This document shows, one piece after another, positions 33,796-51,400 of a stretch of DNA of 64,000 bases. The position numbers and the translations under genes are program-made. Under the pieces are notes generated by a model, which was not told where the DNA came from, made no database searches, and saw nothing but the letters and a program-made list of their open reading frames with translations. This DNA comes from Meloidogyne chitwoodi (Eukaryota > Nematoda > Chromadorea > Rhabditida > Meloidogynidae), in contig JACZZP010000002.1 of assembly GCA_015183035.1 (NCBI GenBank), forward strand, positions 434,001 through 498,000, read 5' to 3'. Numbering within the stretch: the first letter of the stretch is position 1; each line of letters opens with the position of its first letter.

Positions 33796-36700
33796 ATGAC
33801 TGAAAGCTCTTCAACTTCTAATTTGAAGAGAATGGTAAATTTTAGAAAATTAATTTGACAAATTAATTACTTAAAAAATATAAAATTAATTTAAAATTAA
33901 TTTTATATATTCAGGATTCTTCATCTAATCTTACTGATTCACATCTTAGCCTTTTGGATGATGAAAGTGTTGAAAGTTCTGTCACGTCCACACCAATAAA
34001 TAATAGTTCTTCAGAAAAGAGAATTAAAACTTTAAAAACTGATGTAAAATCATTAAAAAACGATTTGAAAATTTTAAAAAATGATGTAAAAAAGGTAGAT
34101 AATTTTTAAGGTACTTATGTAGATTGTATCATATATTTTTTTTAGAATATACATATAATAGGAAATTTAAAAGAGCTCTTCAAGCTGAATCGAATGAGAA
34201 CAAAATCAACAAATTTTGTTAAAATTAATAAGGTTATGAACAAACAAAACCTCATAGCAGCCGCGGTAATCAGTTATATTCAAACGTTCATAACTTTGTT
34301 CATTTAAAACAAAATTTATAGATTTTGTGGCACTTGTCAAGATGGTATGGTTTTTTTTGCGGACTTTTTTTGCGGACAAATTATTATTATATTTTATTCA
34401 CACATATATTTTTCATTATTTACAATTTGTGAAATCAAATTAAAAAAAACAATCATCTCCTCCAAAATGTCGTTTCCAAATAAATTCATGCAAAATTCTT
34501 TTTGATTAATATGTATAACTGGTCTTCTCGACCAAAAATACATTATCTTAGAAGGAAATTTCCCACATGGTATAAAGTACATAATCGGCAAAATTTACCT
34601 GCATCACTTGCTTGAAAGTTAGCTTAAAACCATTGAAGAAAGTGCCAACCAAAGCCCCTTTTGTTTTTCTACATGATGTTTTTTTACAGCGCCAAAGCCC
34701 ATATCCCCTCATCTTCTCTTTACGCATTTCTGAACCACAAACACATGTTCTTGTTTTGTGAAGCATACCTAAATCAGTAAGCCATTGTTGAAATTCATCC
34801 TCTGGTAAACTGATTTTGTTGCATAATTGTAATAAAGTAAAATTTTTAAGAGATTGAATCATTTTATAGAATAATTGATTAAAAAATGTAAATGACTAGG
34901 TCAGAAACATTTACACATATTTATTAGTCTATGTAGACCCTTACTTGCCTTGAGGTAAAAATCAAATAACATATGTGTGAATAAAATATGATAATAATTT
35001 GTCCTAAAAAAAAGTCCGCAAAAAAAACCATACCATCTTGACAAGTACCGATTTTGTTCTTATTCGATTCAGCTCGACGAGCTCTTTCGAATGAGCTATC
35101 ATATGTACATTCTAAAAAAAAAATTTTTTTTTTAATTAAAAAAATATAGTTCTTTTTTAAATATTACAGATTTTAAATTATATTATTTTTTAGTCAAATA
35201 AAATGATTAATGTTATTAATAAAAAGATTGATGATTTGACTTTAAAAATAGATAAATTAAATAATATGGAAGATCGCAAAAAAGATGTTGAGTTAGCCTT
35301 TGAATTGAAACAATTGGAGAAGAGAAAAAGTGTGGTTAGTTTACAAGAATAATTACTAAATAATTCTTGTAATGATTAATCCAATTTATTAATTTAAAAA
35401 AAAATAAATATTTTTTTTCAGTGTTTTGTACATGTTAAAAATAAATGGAAATTTATTGACTCAAAATGGCCATGTTGTGAAAATGAATGTGTAAACACTG
35501 CTAATCCAGATGCCTACTGTATTAATGGCAATGGATTTATTAACATTGAAAATGATACGAATATTGAATATAATAATCGCAGAAATGAAAGAAGTAAGTT
35601 TAGTTTTATAATTTTAAATAATTTTAATATTTTTATTAGTAAATTTTATGGTAATTCTAAGGTTCGTGTGTCCCCTTTTTTTACTTATTTTTTCTCTCTT
35701 CTTTTGCTTTGGGCAAGGAACTCCCTGAAAATAATTGTCACACTCAATCTATAGAATCACTCTGGAGCACTTATAAACGTAAATTCCGTCCCCAATCCGG
35801 CAATAATTGTAGCACATAACAAACTTATTTTCCTGAATTTTTATGGCGAAAACAATTTGGTGATATTTCAGTTGTATTTTTTAATTTTTGGCATCATGTT
35901 TCATTATTTTATCCTTGTGAAAGTTAAATAAAAATTAATCATTTTTGATGATTTTCCTTGCCCAAAACAAAAGAAGAGAGAGAAAATAAGTAAAAAAAGG
36001 GGGCACACGAACCTTAGAATTACCAATTTTATTTAAAAAAAATTTAAATATTAAATAAAAAATTGGTATTCGATCGATTATATGCAGTGATGGTCCGGAA
36101 CTATGAAATTTAAAAATGCAGTTCCAGAACTGGAATTTGTTCAGTGGAAATTTTGGAACTTTTGCATCACTAATTACATGTATATTTAACTAATTTAGGA
36201 ATTGATAAATCAGCTGTTATAAGAACGGAGAATTCTTTCAATAAACTAAACAGAAATTCTGAATTGTCTCAATGCTGTATGAATCGTTCAACATATCCAT
36301 TATTCTATTATGAAGTTAAATTACAATTCGAAATAAATGCAAACATTGGAATAGGCCTCAGCATCAAAGAATTTCATATATCATTATGTCCTTTGCTTAA
36401 ATTAATTATTTACTATGGTTTAAATAAAAAGATCAAACTTGCACCATTTTCCACTAAAAATGGTGACGTTTTTGGTTGTGGATTAGTTTATTCACCTCCA
36501 AAAATGAACAATAAATTGCCTTATATTTTTTTCACTCAAAATGGAAAACAAATTGGTAAAAAAATAAATTTTATTTATTTAAATATTAATTTAAATAAAG
36601 GTAAATCTATATTAATGGAAAACAATTATGAATCTCTTAAACCATGTATTGAAATAAAATTATGTTCAGTTGAAACCAATTTTGGTGATAATTTAACTTG

Positions 36701-36830
36701 TAAACCTTTTCTTTATGACATTTCCGAGCATTATGTAGCAGAAGAATTTTATAAAGATGAGGAAATTATTAGTACTTTACTAACTACAAACGTTAAAAAA
36801 TTAAAAAATGCTTTAAATTTAAATAATTGA
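33796..36830 (+). CDS. Coiled-coil/SPRY domain protein
   Basis: A 387-residue protein in five exons: 33796-33834, 33915-34094, 35194-35334, 35422-35593, 36199-36830. After a Ser-rich N-terminus there is a long coiled coil with heptad-like repeats (IKTLKTDVKSLKNDLKILK, then VINKKIDDLTLKIDKLN), a short cysteine-containing segment (KWPCCENECV), and a SPRY/B30.2-like domain marked by FYYEVKLQFE, GDVFGCGLVY and YIFFTQNGKQIGKK. SPRY domains bind proteins, and related coiled-coil/SPRY proteins are numerous in root-knot nematodes. No signal peptide is visible, so this copy is probably cytoplasmic rather than a secreted SPRYSEC-type effector. Introns 2 and 4 have been enlarged by transposon insertions. 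Function of this member is unknown. Confidence 0.8.
34329..35049 (-). mobile_element. Merlin-like DNA transposon, internally deleted
   Basis: A 721-bp element with terminal inverted repeats of about 75 bp starting GGCACTTGTCAAGATGGTAT on the left and GGTACTTGTCAAGATGGTAT on the right (reverse complement). It is flanked by an exact 8-bp direct repeat GATTTTGT (34321-34328 and 35050-35057), the target duplication expected of Merlin elements. It encodes only the start of a transposase (see 34548-34862). Lacking the catalytic domain, it must be non-autonomous. Confidence 0.85.
34548..34862 (-). pseudogene. Merlin/ISXO2-type transposase N-terminal fragment
   Basis: A 104-codon frame starts MIQSLKNFTLLQLCNKI and contains a zinc-ribbon: CVCGSEMRKEKMRGYGLWRC followed by KKTSCRKTKGALVGTFF and LTFKQVMQ. 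This is the N-terminal layout of ISXO2/IS1595-type transposases found in Merlin elements. No DDE catalytic domain follows before the right terminal repeat, so it is a deletion remnant. The last ~15 residues run into non-homologous sequence. Confidence 0.75.
35650..36024. mobile_element. 375-bp MITE with 8-bp target duplication
   Basis: Ends are GGTAATTCTAAGGTTCGTGT and its inverted copy ending at 36024. The arms are about 70 bp and highly similar. Exact 8-bp direct repeats AATTTTAT flank it (35642-35649 and 36025-36032). The 8-bp duplication fits hAT or Merlin relatives. No ORF. Located in SPRY intron 4. Confidence 0.85.
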
Positions 36831-38182
36831 TACATTTTCATTTGAAATAATTTGTTTTTTAATTAATTTTTGAATAAAAAATTAACTATCTGATTTTGCA
36901 TTTTATAAAAAAATAGTAAAATTTATTGGACTTTTCCGTTATGCCACAACGCCCATTTCAGTGCCAACAATTTGAGTGCCTTTTTCTTTTTTTACAAAAA
37001 ATGTCCTCTTATTATTTCTGGCAGGACAATATGATTATCAATGGATAGGAAAGTATAAGCCCTAACTTGATTGAAAAAGGCACTCAAATTGTTGGCACTG
37101 AAATGGGCGTTGTGGCATAACGGACCAACAACTTTTTGGGTTAAAGCCCCAATTCTGCATTTTGCTAAATTTTATTTCTCTGTTGGAATTTGAAGAGCTT
37201 TCAACCATTTAAAAAAATTTATAATAAATTTAAAATTATTAAAAAAATATTTAAAAAAAAAATATATAAAATTGAATATTTTTTATTTTATTCTAAAAAA
37301 AAATAAATTTCAGATTAATGTCAATTTATTTTTTTTTTAATTTTATTTTATCCTATTAAAAAGTGAAAAAGCTTTAAAAATATACTAATAGCTTTGTAAT
37401 ATTTTTAAATAAAAGATTAATGAAAATAAAATAAATATTTTTGTCTAAACTTGAAAGAGAAGATAATCTCTCTTTCTCTCTTCTAAATAAAGTTGCAACA
37501 TTTTTTTCTTCTTCTTTCTTCTAAACAAATTTATTTATTTTATGCATGAATTATTATTTATTTTTTCAGTTTTATTTTGTGTTTTTTAATTTATTTAAAA
37601 AGCCATTGCAATTTTTGATTTTTTGAGCTATTTTCTTATTTTTACCATTTTGCAATTTGACCATTTTTTAATTAAATTTAACTTTTTTGATTTTTAGACA
37701 AATTAATATTTTTTGACCTTTTTCTAAATCTGTAATATTATTTATTTTAAAAATTTAGATATTTTTAACTATTTTTCAATATTTACCATTTTGAAATATT
37801 TTTACTAATTGACATTTTGACACAAAAATAAATTTAAAATATTTTTTCTAATTTTTACCAATTTTTAGTCAATAATAAAATTTTATTTTTATTATTTTTT
37901 AATTTTTATTAAAAAAGGAATTTTCAATCCCGAAAAAACCTGTTTTTTCTACTCTTCCTCACCTTTTTTCCTCTCCAGAAAAATTACATATTTTTATTTA
38001 TTTCACATCAATTACACTTGTTCACTTTTCTCTTATTTTAATTTCAATTTATTTTAAAAAATTTATTTTTTTAATTTTATTGCCCTTTTTTGGCCTCAAT
38101 TCTTTTTTTAAAATTTAAAATTTTTTTTTTTTAATTTTTTTAAATAATTGTATTAAAAAATAATTAAATTATTTTGAAGTCT
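36831..38182. other. Intergenic, SPRY gene to PTR gene
   Basis: About 1.35 kb of AT-rich sequence carrying the inverted-repeat element at 36936-37123. From 37600 to 37880 words such as ACCATTTTGCAATTTGACC recur loosely. No gene recognised. Confidence 0.55.
36936..37123. mobile_element. 188-bp MITE-like hairpin
   Basis: CCGTTATGCCACAACGCCCA starts a ~50-bp arm that is repeated almost perfectly in inverted form, ending at 37123; the loop is about 85 bp. A clear target duplication is not seen. A fragment resembling one arm occurs near 20115-20145. Confidence 0.75.
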
Positions 38183-45122
<6,940 letters not shown>

Positions 45123-45732
45123 ATACGTAGTAATTAATTTATTTAAAATTATTTTTTGTCAAATAATATGTTAATTAAGGTTAAAACTTTATTAAAAATT
45201 TAATAATTAATTTAATTTTTTTGTTAATTTTGAGATTTTTTTTAACTTTTAGTAATAGACTTTACATATAATTTTTCCAAAACAAAATAAAAAAAAGAAC
45301 GGGAAAGAATAATATTAAAATAAATAAATACTTATAAAATTAAGCAAACAAAATACAAAAAATAAAAATATATCCTTTTTCCTTTTCACTTAAATAAAGA
45401 ATTGCTGCGCACTGAATGAGTGTTAAGCGTTAAAGAAAAATATTTTTTGAGTTGATACTTAAATTCTTAGACTTATTTTTTTATTTTTAATCATTTATTT
45501 CACTAATCAATTTTACAAACTTGCAACAATTTTAGTCACTTCACAGCAAGGATATTTAAGATTTATGTCTAGCATCTTTTAAATTTGAAATATAAACTTA
45601 AGTTTCTAAAATAAACTTGAACTTACTTAAGTTTGTAAAATAAACTTGAAATATAAACTTAAGTTTGTAATATAAACTTAAAATAAATTATTAACTTAAA
45701 TTTAGTTACAAACCTGAATCTTTAAATTAAAA
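45123..45732. other. Intergenic, PTR gene to cysteine-rich gene
   Basis: AT-rich spacer. Positions 45585-45715 consist of repeated AAACTTAAGTTTGTAAAATA words immediately upstream of the next start. Confidence 0.55.
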
Positions 45733-47806
45733 ATGCCTACTTTAGTATATTCTTATTTTAATTCTTTTTTATTTATTTTTCTTCTAATTTTTAAAACTTT
45801 ATTTGCTCAACTTGTTATTGGCTTAAATTCAATTAATAGCCAATGCAGTCCTAATCAAATTTCTTTGTTTGATGGAATAAGCTGTACAACAGACCAAAAC
45901 TGTCAGGAATTAGCTACAGGCTTTTTTTGCTTTCAAGGACGTTGTTGTGCAGCAAAAAATCGTTTTTATTTTTTTAAATTAAATTAAAATTTCAAAATTT
46001 TTAGCCTCTCCATCAGGCTATGGCTCCGCTTGTACTCAAAACTCTCAATGTAAATTTACTAATTCAGAGTGTCGAAAGAGTGTATGTTATTGCCGTATAG
46101 GATTTAATTACAATGGGCAAGACTGCCTTCCGCAAGGAGTATGTAAGTTTTTAATAAGTTTTTAAAAATTTATTTTTGAAAAATATTTTTTTTAATTTTT
46201 TATTATTTAATTTTTTCTTCTGACTTTTTTGATTTTCTTAATTTTTTTTACCAGGATTTTTTAAAGGTTTTAAGAGAATATAAAGTGATAAAAATCAAGT
46301 GTAAACTCACAAACTTAAATAAACTTAAGTGAGATTTTTAAATAAACTTTACTTAATATGTATTATCTCAATTTAAATTTAATAAGTCAAAACCTTAAAT
46401 TGTTTTAATGTCGGTGTTGGTGGAGGTGTTGTTGCTGTGGATGAGTTGCTGCTTTTTGTAGGGCTTGTTAATTTTTGGGACTGGGGCTGGACACAGCCCC
46501 TACAATAAATTTAGATATTTTTAAAAATTTTTTAGTGCGATTTTTGATTTTACAATTTTTATATTTTTTTCATTGACTTTTTACAATATTAGATGATCCC
46601 CGCCCAAATGGTGGCTGTGCTATGGGTCAAGTTTCAATTAATGGAAAATGCTACAATTATGTAGCTTATGGAGGATTTTGCGAATACAGTTTAGTCAATA
46701 TTTTAATTTCTATACTTTAAGTAAATACCCCATTTAGTCGCAAAAATTTTGTTTATTTCTTGAATTTATTTTTGTCATTTTTCAAAATTTTTAATTAATT
46801 TTATTTTTATATTATGCGAATAAATGGGGTGTTTACCTCAATTATAATACAAAATTCCCAACATTTTTTTAAAAATTATCTTTTACTAATTAAAGGCAAA
46901 CAATGCAACTATCTTGGAAGTATTTGTTTCCAGAAACGTTGTGTTTGTCCCCCAGGACAGATTTACAACGGAAAGCAGTGTATTAATGATCCAAATATTC
47001 CCAACGGTAGTAAATTTTAAAATTTAATTTATTTTTTATGCAAAAAAAACGATCAGAATATTCGAAAAAGTAACCTTCCTACTACCTCTTAAAATAAATA
47101 TATTTAATTAAAAAATAATAAAGTTTTTTAAAATTAGTGTTATGCCCTCCTAACCATATAATGCTAAATGGTGAATGTCTTCCACTTGTAGGAGTTGGTG
47201 AACGATGTACGTATGATTTGCAGTGTAGGACTAGACCTGGCGATCAGCCTTTGATTTGCAGGAATTTTGCTTGTTATTTTATAGGGACAAATGCTGGAGT
47301 TGGTGGCTTTCCATTTGGATGGGATGTTTCTAACACTCAGCGATCTTTCCGTATTTTTTTTTATTTTAAAAAATAAATTATTTGCTTTTTTTTTCATTTT
47401 AGCAAAATGCCGAAATCCAAGTGCAGAAGTAGAAGTGCTTAGTGGCATTCCCAAAGATTGTATTTATCAAAAATGCTCTCCAGGCTATCACTGCGAATGG
47501 AATAACCAATACAAGGGTGGACAATACATTTGTTGTGGAATTAGTCCAGAAAATCCAATTTATGGTATTTTTTAATTTTTTCATTTTTACCTTTAAAAAG
47601 GTCAACCAAAAATGTATCCTGGTTATACTAATTTACCCTTACAATGCACCTCAATTAACAGCTGTGCATTTGTTGACTTTCCTTATTGTATATGGAGTGA
47701 AAGCTATCGGCATAATGTGTTAGTTTATTTAAAAAATAATTTTTTTCTATAAGAAAATTATTTTATAAATATTTTTAGATGTTGTTCTAGGCCTCAGTGT
47801 ATTTAA
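45733..47806 (+). CDS. Secreted cysteine-rich protein (EB-module-like)
   Basis: A secreted protein of 364 residues in eight exons: 45733-45961, 46005-46142, 46593-46688, 46896-47006, 47138-47350, 47403-47564, 47601-47718, 47779-47806. A hydrophobic leader (about residues 1-27) is followed by repeated six-to-eight-cysteine units with the EB-module rhythm: QCQ-like starts, GxCxC, and segments such as CYCRIGFNYNGQDC, CVCPPGQIYNGKQC and CPPNHIMLNGEC. The C-terminal third has paired cysteines (YICCG, VCCSRPQC) as in nematode cuticle or extracellular-matrix proteins. The last exon is only 28 nt. Exact function unknown; extracellular location is well supported. Confidence 0.82.
46721..46836. repeat. 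CCCCATTTATTCGC hairpin element, copy 1
   Basis: GTAAATACCCCATTTAGTCG opens and CGAATAAATGGGGTGTTTAC closes a 116-bp hairpin in an intron of the cysteine-rich gene. Four more copies lie in two introns of the neighbouring Shal gene. Confidence 0.8.
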
Positions 47807-48497
47807 AAAAATAAAATTGGTAATTTAATATTCAAGTGAAAAAATTAAAATTTGGATTTTTCTCATTAAAAATGACCGGTGACATTTTTTATCTAAAATT
47901 TTATACAAAATAAATTTTAAAACAAATAAAAAAAATTATTTAAAAAATAATATCTTTGTGTTAAATAATAAAAAAGAAAAAAATTTAAATAATTAATATT
48001 TGGCAAAAATAATGGCGAATATAAGTATATTATAAACTTGGGGAAAAATCAGAATTTTTATTTAAATTTATAAAGTAAATTCTGGTTTGAATTTTAACCT
48101 AATCAGAACTTTAATTAATGTTCATTGCAATAAAATTCTGATAGTTGTTCTGATCTTTGATTATATAAACATTCAAAATTCTGACTTTCTAAACAGTAAA
48201 AATTCTGATTTACTAAATAGTAAAAATTCTGATAAGTAAAAATTCTGATTTTTTAAACAACAAAACTTCTGATTTTTTGTTTCGTTTTAAAATTCTGATG
48301 TTTGTTTTAAAAATCAGAATTTTATTTTAAACCTAGTTTTTGAATTATTAATTGATCAGAATTTTCTCTATAAATAATTAAATCATAATTTGTTTTTACA
48401 ATAACCAAAAATTGTTTTAAAAATATCAAATGAGCACACTTAAAAATAAATTTGATTATGTTTTTTTATGTTTTGAGTTATTTATTTTTTAATTTAT
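47807..48497. other. Convergent spacer, cysteine-rich gene and Shal
   Basis: Tail-to-tail spacer of about 690 bp. Positions 48050-48370 carry many AATTCTGATTT words in both orientations (also near 50990, 24795 and 59500). No gene. Confidence 0.6.
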
Positions 48498-51400
48498 TTA
48501 TATTTTCTGTCGTCCTTCTTCTACCCTTTGCACTTCATCTTTACTTATTTTTTTATTTTCCTCTCTTTCCTCTGAATTAAATTCTTGTGAAACAACAATG
48601 CGAATAGGTGGATGTCTTGTTATTATTTTTATTTTTTCAACATTTTGATCATTTTTAATGTCCAAATCAGTTGATATTTTTTCATTTTTATTAACCAATG
48701 TTTCCTCTTCATTATCAGAATTATTTTCTTTTATAAATGAATGATCCATTTCTTCATCTATTATTGTTGTTGAGGTACTAGGCTCATTTGCAGGTGTTAC
48801 TCTCAAGGGAATGGCATTTAAATGAGCAAACTGTTGATTCTGGGAATGAATATTTGAGGTTGGAACTGAAAGGAAAAAGGGAGAAAAATTAAAGTAGTTA
48901 AATATAATATTTTTGAAATTTGTAATGTTAGACACCCCATTTAATCGAAAAATGTAAAAAATAAAATTATTAAAAAATTAGAAAAAATGATAAAAAATAA
49001 TTGAATAAAAAAAATTTGCGATTAAATGGGGTGTTGAGGAGTCACCCCATTTAATCGCAAAATATAAAATTTAAAAATTAGAAAAATTGATAATGAATTT
49101 TAAAAAAAATATTTTTGCGAATAAATGGGGTGTCTACCTAAAATATACATATCCTAAAATTCATCCCCAAATAGCCCAAATTACCATATCCTTCCAAAAC
49201 TTGTTCTTCATCGAGTTGTTTTTGTAAATCTTTTCCACTGCTAGATAACCTTCTAACTTTATATCTCCAAAGCTTTCTTCTACTTGCCCCTCTTTGTCCA
49301 CAAAAAGAAGCACTATGTTGTCTCATTTTAGTTAACCAATTTCTTACAGGTGTTAATTTAATTTGAGAATTATTAAAAGAAGAAGAAGAAGATTGTTGTT
49401 GTTTTTGTAAAGGAGAAGAATAATAATTATTATTTTTATTTTCATTATTATTTATTTGGTCAGGGAGTATATTATTATTGTCACTTTTTTGATCAAAATT
49501 ATCTATTTTTTTTATACTTGTTCTTCTATCCGTTTCTTCTTCTAATTCGTCGTCCTTGTCCCATTCCTTTAAATTAAAAAATATATTTATTTATTTATTA
49601 TAATCTGTTATTAAGTTGATTTGAGAAAGAAATCTCACAACTTGTAAATATAGTTAAGGTAAACACCCCATTTATTCGCAAAATTTTTTATTATTAAATT
49701 CATTTTTTATCAATTTATAATGTTTTATTTAATTAATTTTTTTTTATTTTGCGAATATATGGGGTGTTCAGCTCAAGCACCCCATTTATTCGCAAAAAAT
49801 AATTTATTCTTCAATTCATTTTTTATCAATTTCTAACGTTTTAATTAATTTATTTTTTATATCTCGCGAATAAATGGGGTGTTAATTACAATTTTTCTAA
49901 CCGTAGCTCTATGCAGACACATTAATAAATGATGTCGTTGTAATTGAAATATATCTTCATCTTTTAATTGTTCAGGTCCTAATAATCCAAGTTCAAAATC
50001 ATGCATTCTTTGCTCATATCCTTTTCGACGATTTGAGAGTACTTGACCACTTGCATTTTTTACAATACGAATTCTGGCCATTCTGGCTTTCTATTAGAAT
50101 TAATTTTAATTAAAATAAAATTAAAAAAAAAATTTTTTTTCACTTTTTGTGCTTTCCTCTTATCTGCCCTTTGATTTTGATGATAAATACGTGAAAAGTT
50201 TGATACAATAACAGGAACAGGTAAAGCAATGACGAGAACACCACTCAATGAACATATCCCTCCAACAACTTTACCCATAATCTTTAAATATTTTTAAAGA
50301 TTAAAATAAATTATTTTTTAAATTAAATTACAGTATAAGGAACAAAATCGCCATATCCCAATGTTGTTAGCTAAAAAAATAAAATTTGTATTTTAATTTT
50401 TATTGATTTTTTTTTTTGATGTTTGCTACGATATTTTGTCAATTAACACACCATTTCTTTAATTTTTAGCTTAATAAATAAATACAGGGGACCATGCAGA
50501 AAATCCCCCAATCCAAAAATTAAGAATATATGATAAAAATAGTCCTATTAATTGCGACAATTACTTCTATATTTAAGATAAATTTTATTTCAATTTTTAT
50601 ATATTAAGCAAATTCTCTACACTAAATATAAAATAACTCTTACAGTAACTATGGTGTACCAAAAAGCGGCAGGAATTGAAGTAAATTTTGTATCAGGAAC
50701 CCGTTTTTCAGTGTAAAAAATAATTGTAGAAAATATAATAATTGCCATAGCTAAAGAAAATACTAAAAAACCCAATTCTGAGGCACAGGATTTAAGAGTA
50801 TATCCAAGAATACGAAGACCTTGGGAATGCCTAGAAAATTATAAAATAGAGTAAAATTAAAAATTAATATTTTTTATTAATTTAAAAGTAAATTAAATGT
50901 TTTAAAAATTGCCTTGAAAATTTGAAGACTCGAAAGACACGAAATACCCTCAATGTTACGAATGCTCCACTGACATCTTTATTTTCCTTAAACAAAAAAT
51001 CAGAATTTTCAAAAATCAGAATTTTATAAAATTAGAATTTTAATAAAATCAGAATTTATAAATCAGAATTAATTATAAAAAAATCAGAATTTTGTAAAAT
51101 CAGAATTAAAAAAAATCAGAATTTAAAAAAAAATCAGAATTTATCAAATCAGAATTTTAATAAAATCAGAAATTTTATAAAATCAGAAATTTTATAAAAT
51201 CAGAATTTTCAAAAATCATAATTAAAAAAATCAGAATTTTAATAAAATCAGAAGTTACCTGAAGTCCAAGCCCAATATAATAAGGTAATATAGCAATAAC
51301 ATCAATTAAGGACATTATAGAACGAACAAATTTACATCTATCAGGGGCAGCATAAAGTCGAAATAAATATTCTATTGTAAAAATAACTACACAGGCTGTG

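Larger units (their letters stand above)
34143..35114. mobile_element. Outer inverted-repeat element hosting the Merlin-like insertion
   Basis: TAGAATATACAT at 34143 is answered by ATGTACATTCTA ending at 35114. Just inside, GAGCTCTTCAAGCTGAATCG and its inverted counterpart CGATTCAGCTCGACGAGCTC pair up. The left half also contains the CCGCGG core of the 310-bp element in reverse orientation. The Merlin-like element sits inside it, so this one inserted first. Located in SPRY intron 2. Confidence 0.65.

Noticed and set aside
34548..34862. Functional transposase gene
   Set aside because: Only the zinc-ribbon N-terminus is present; the catalytic domain is missing before the terminal repeat.
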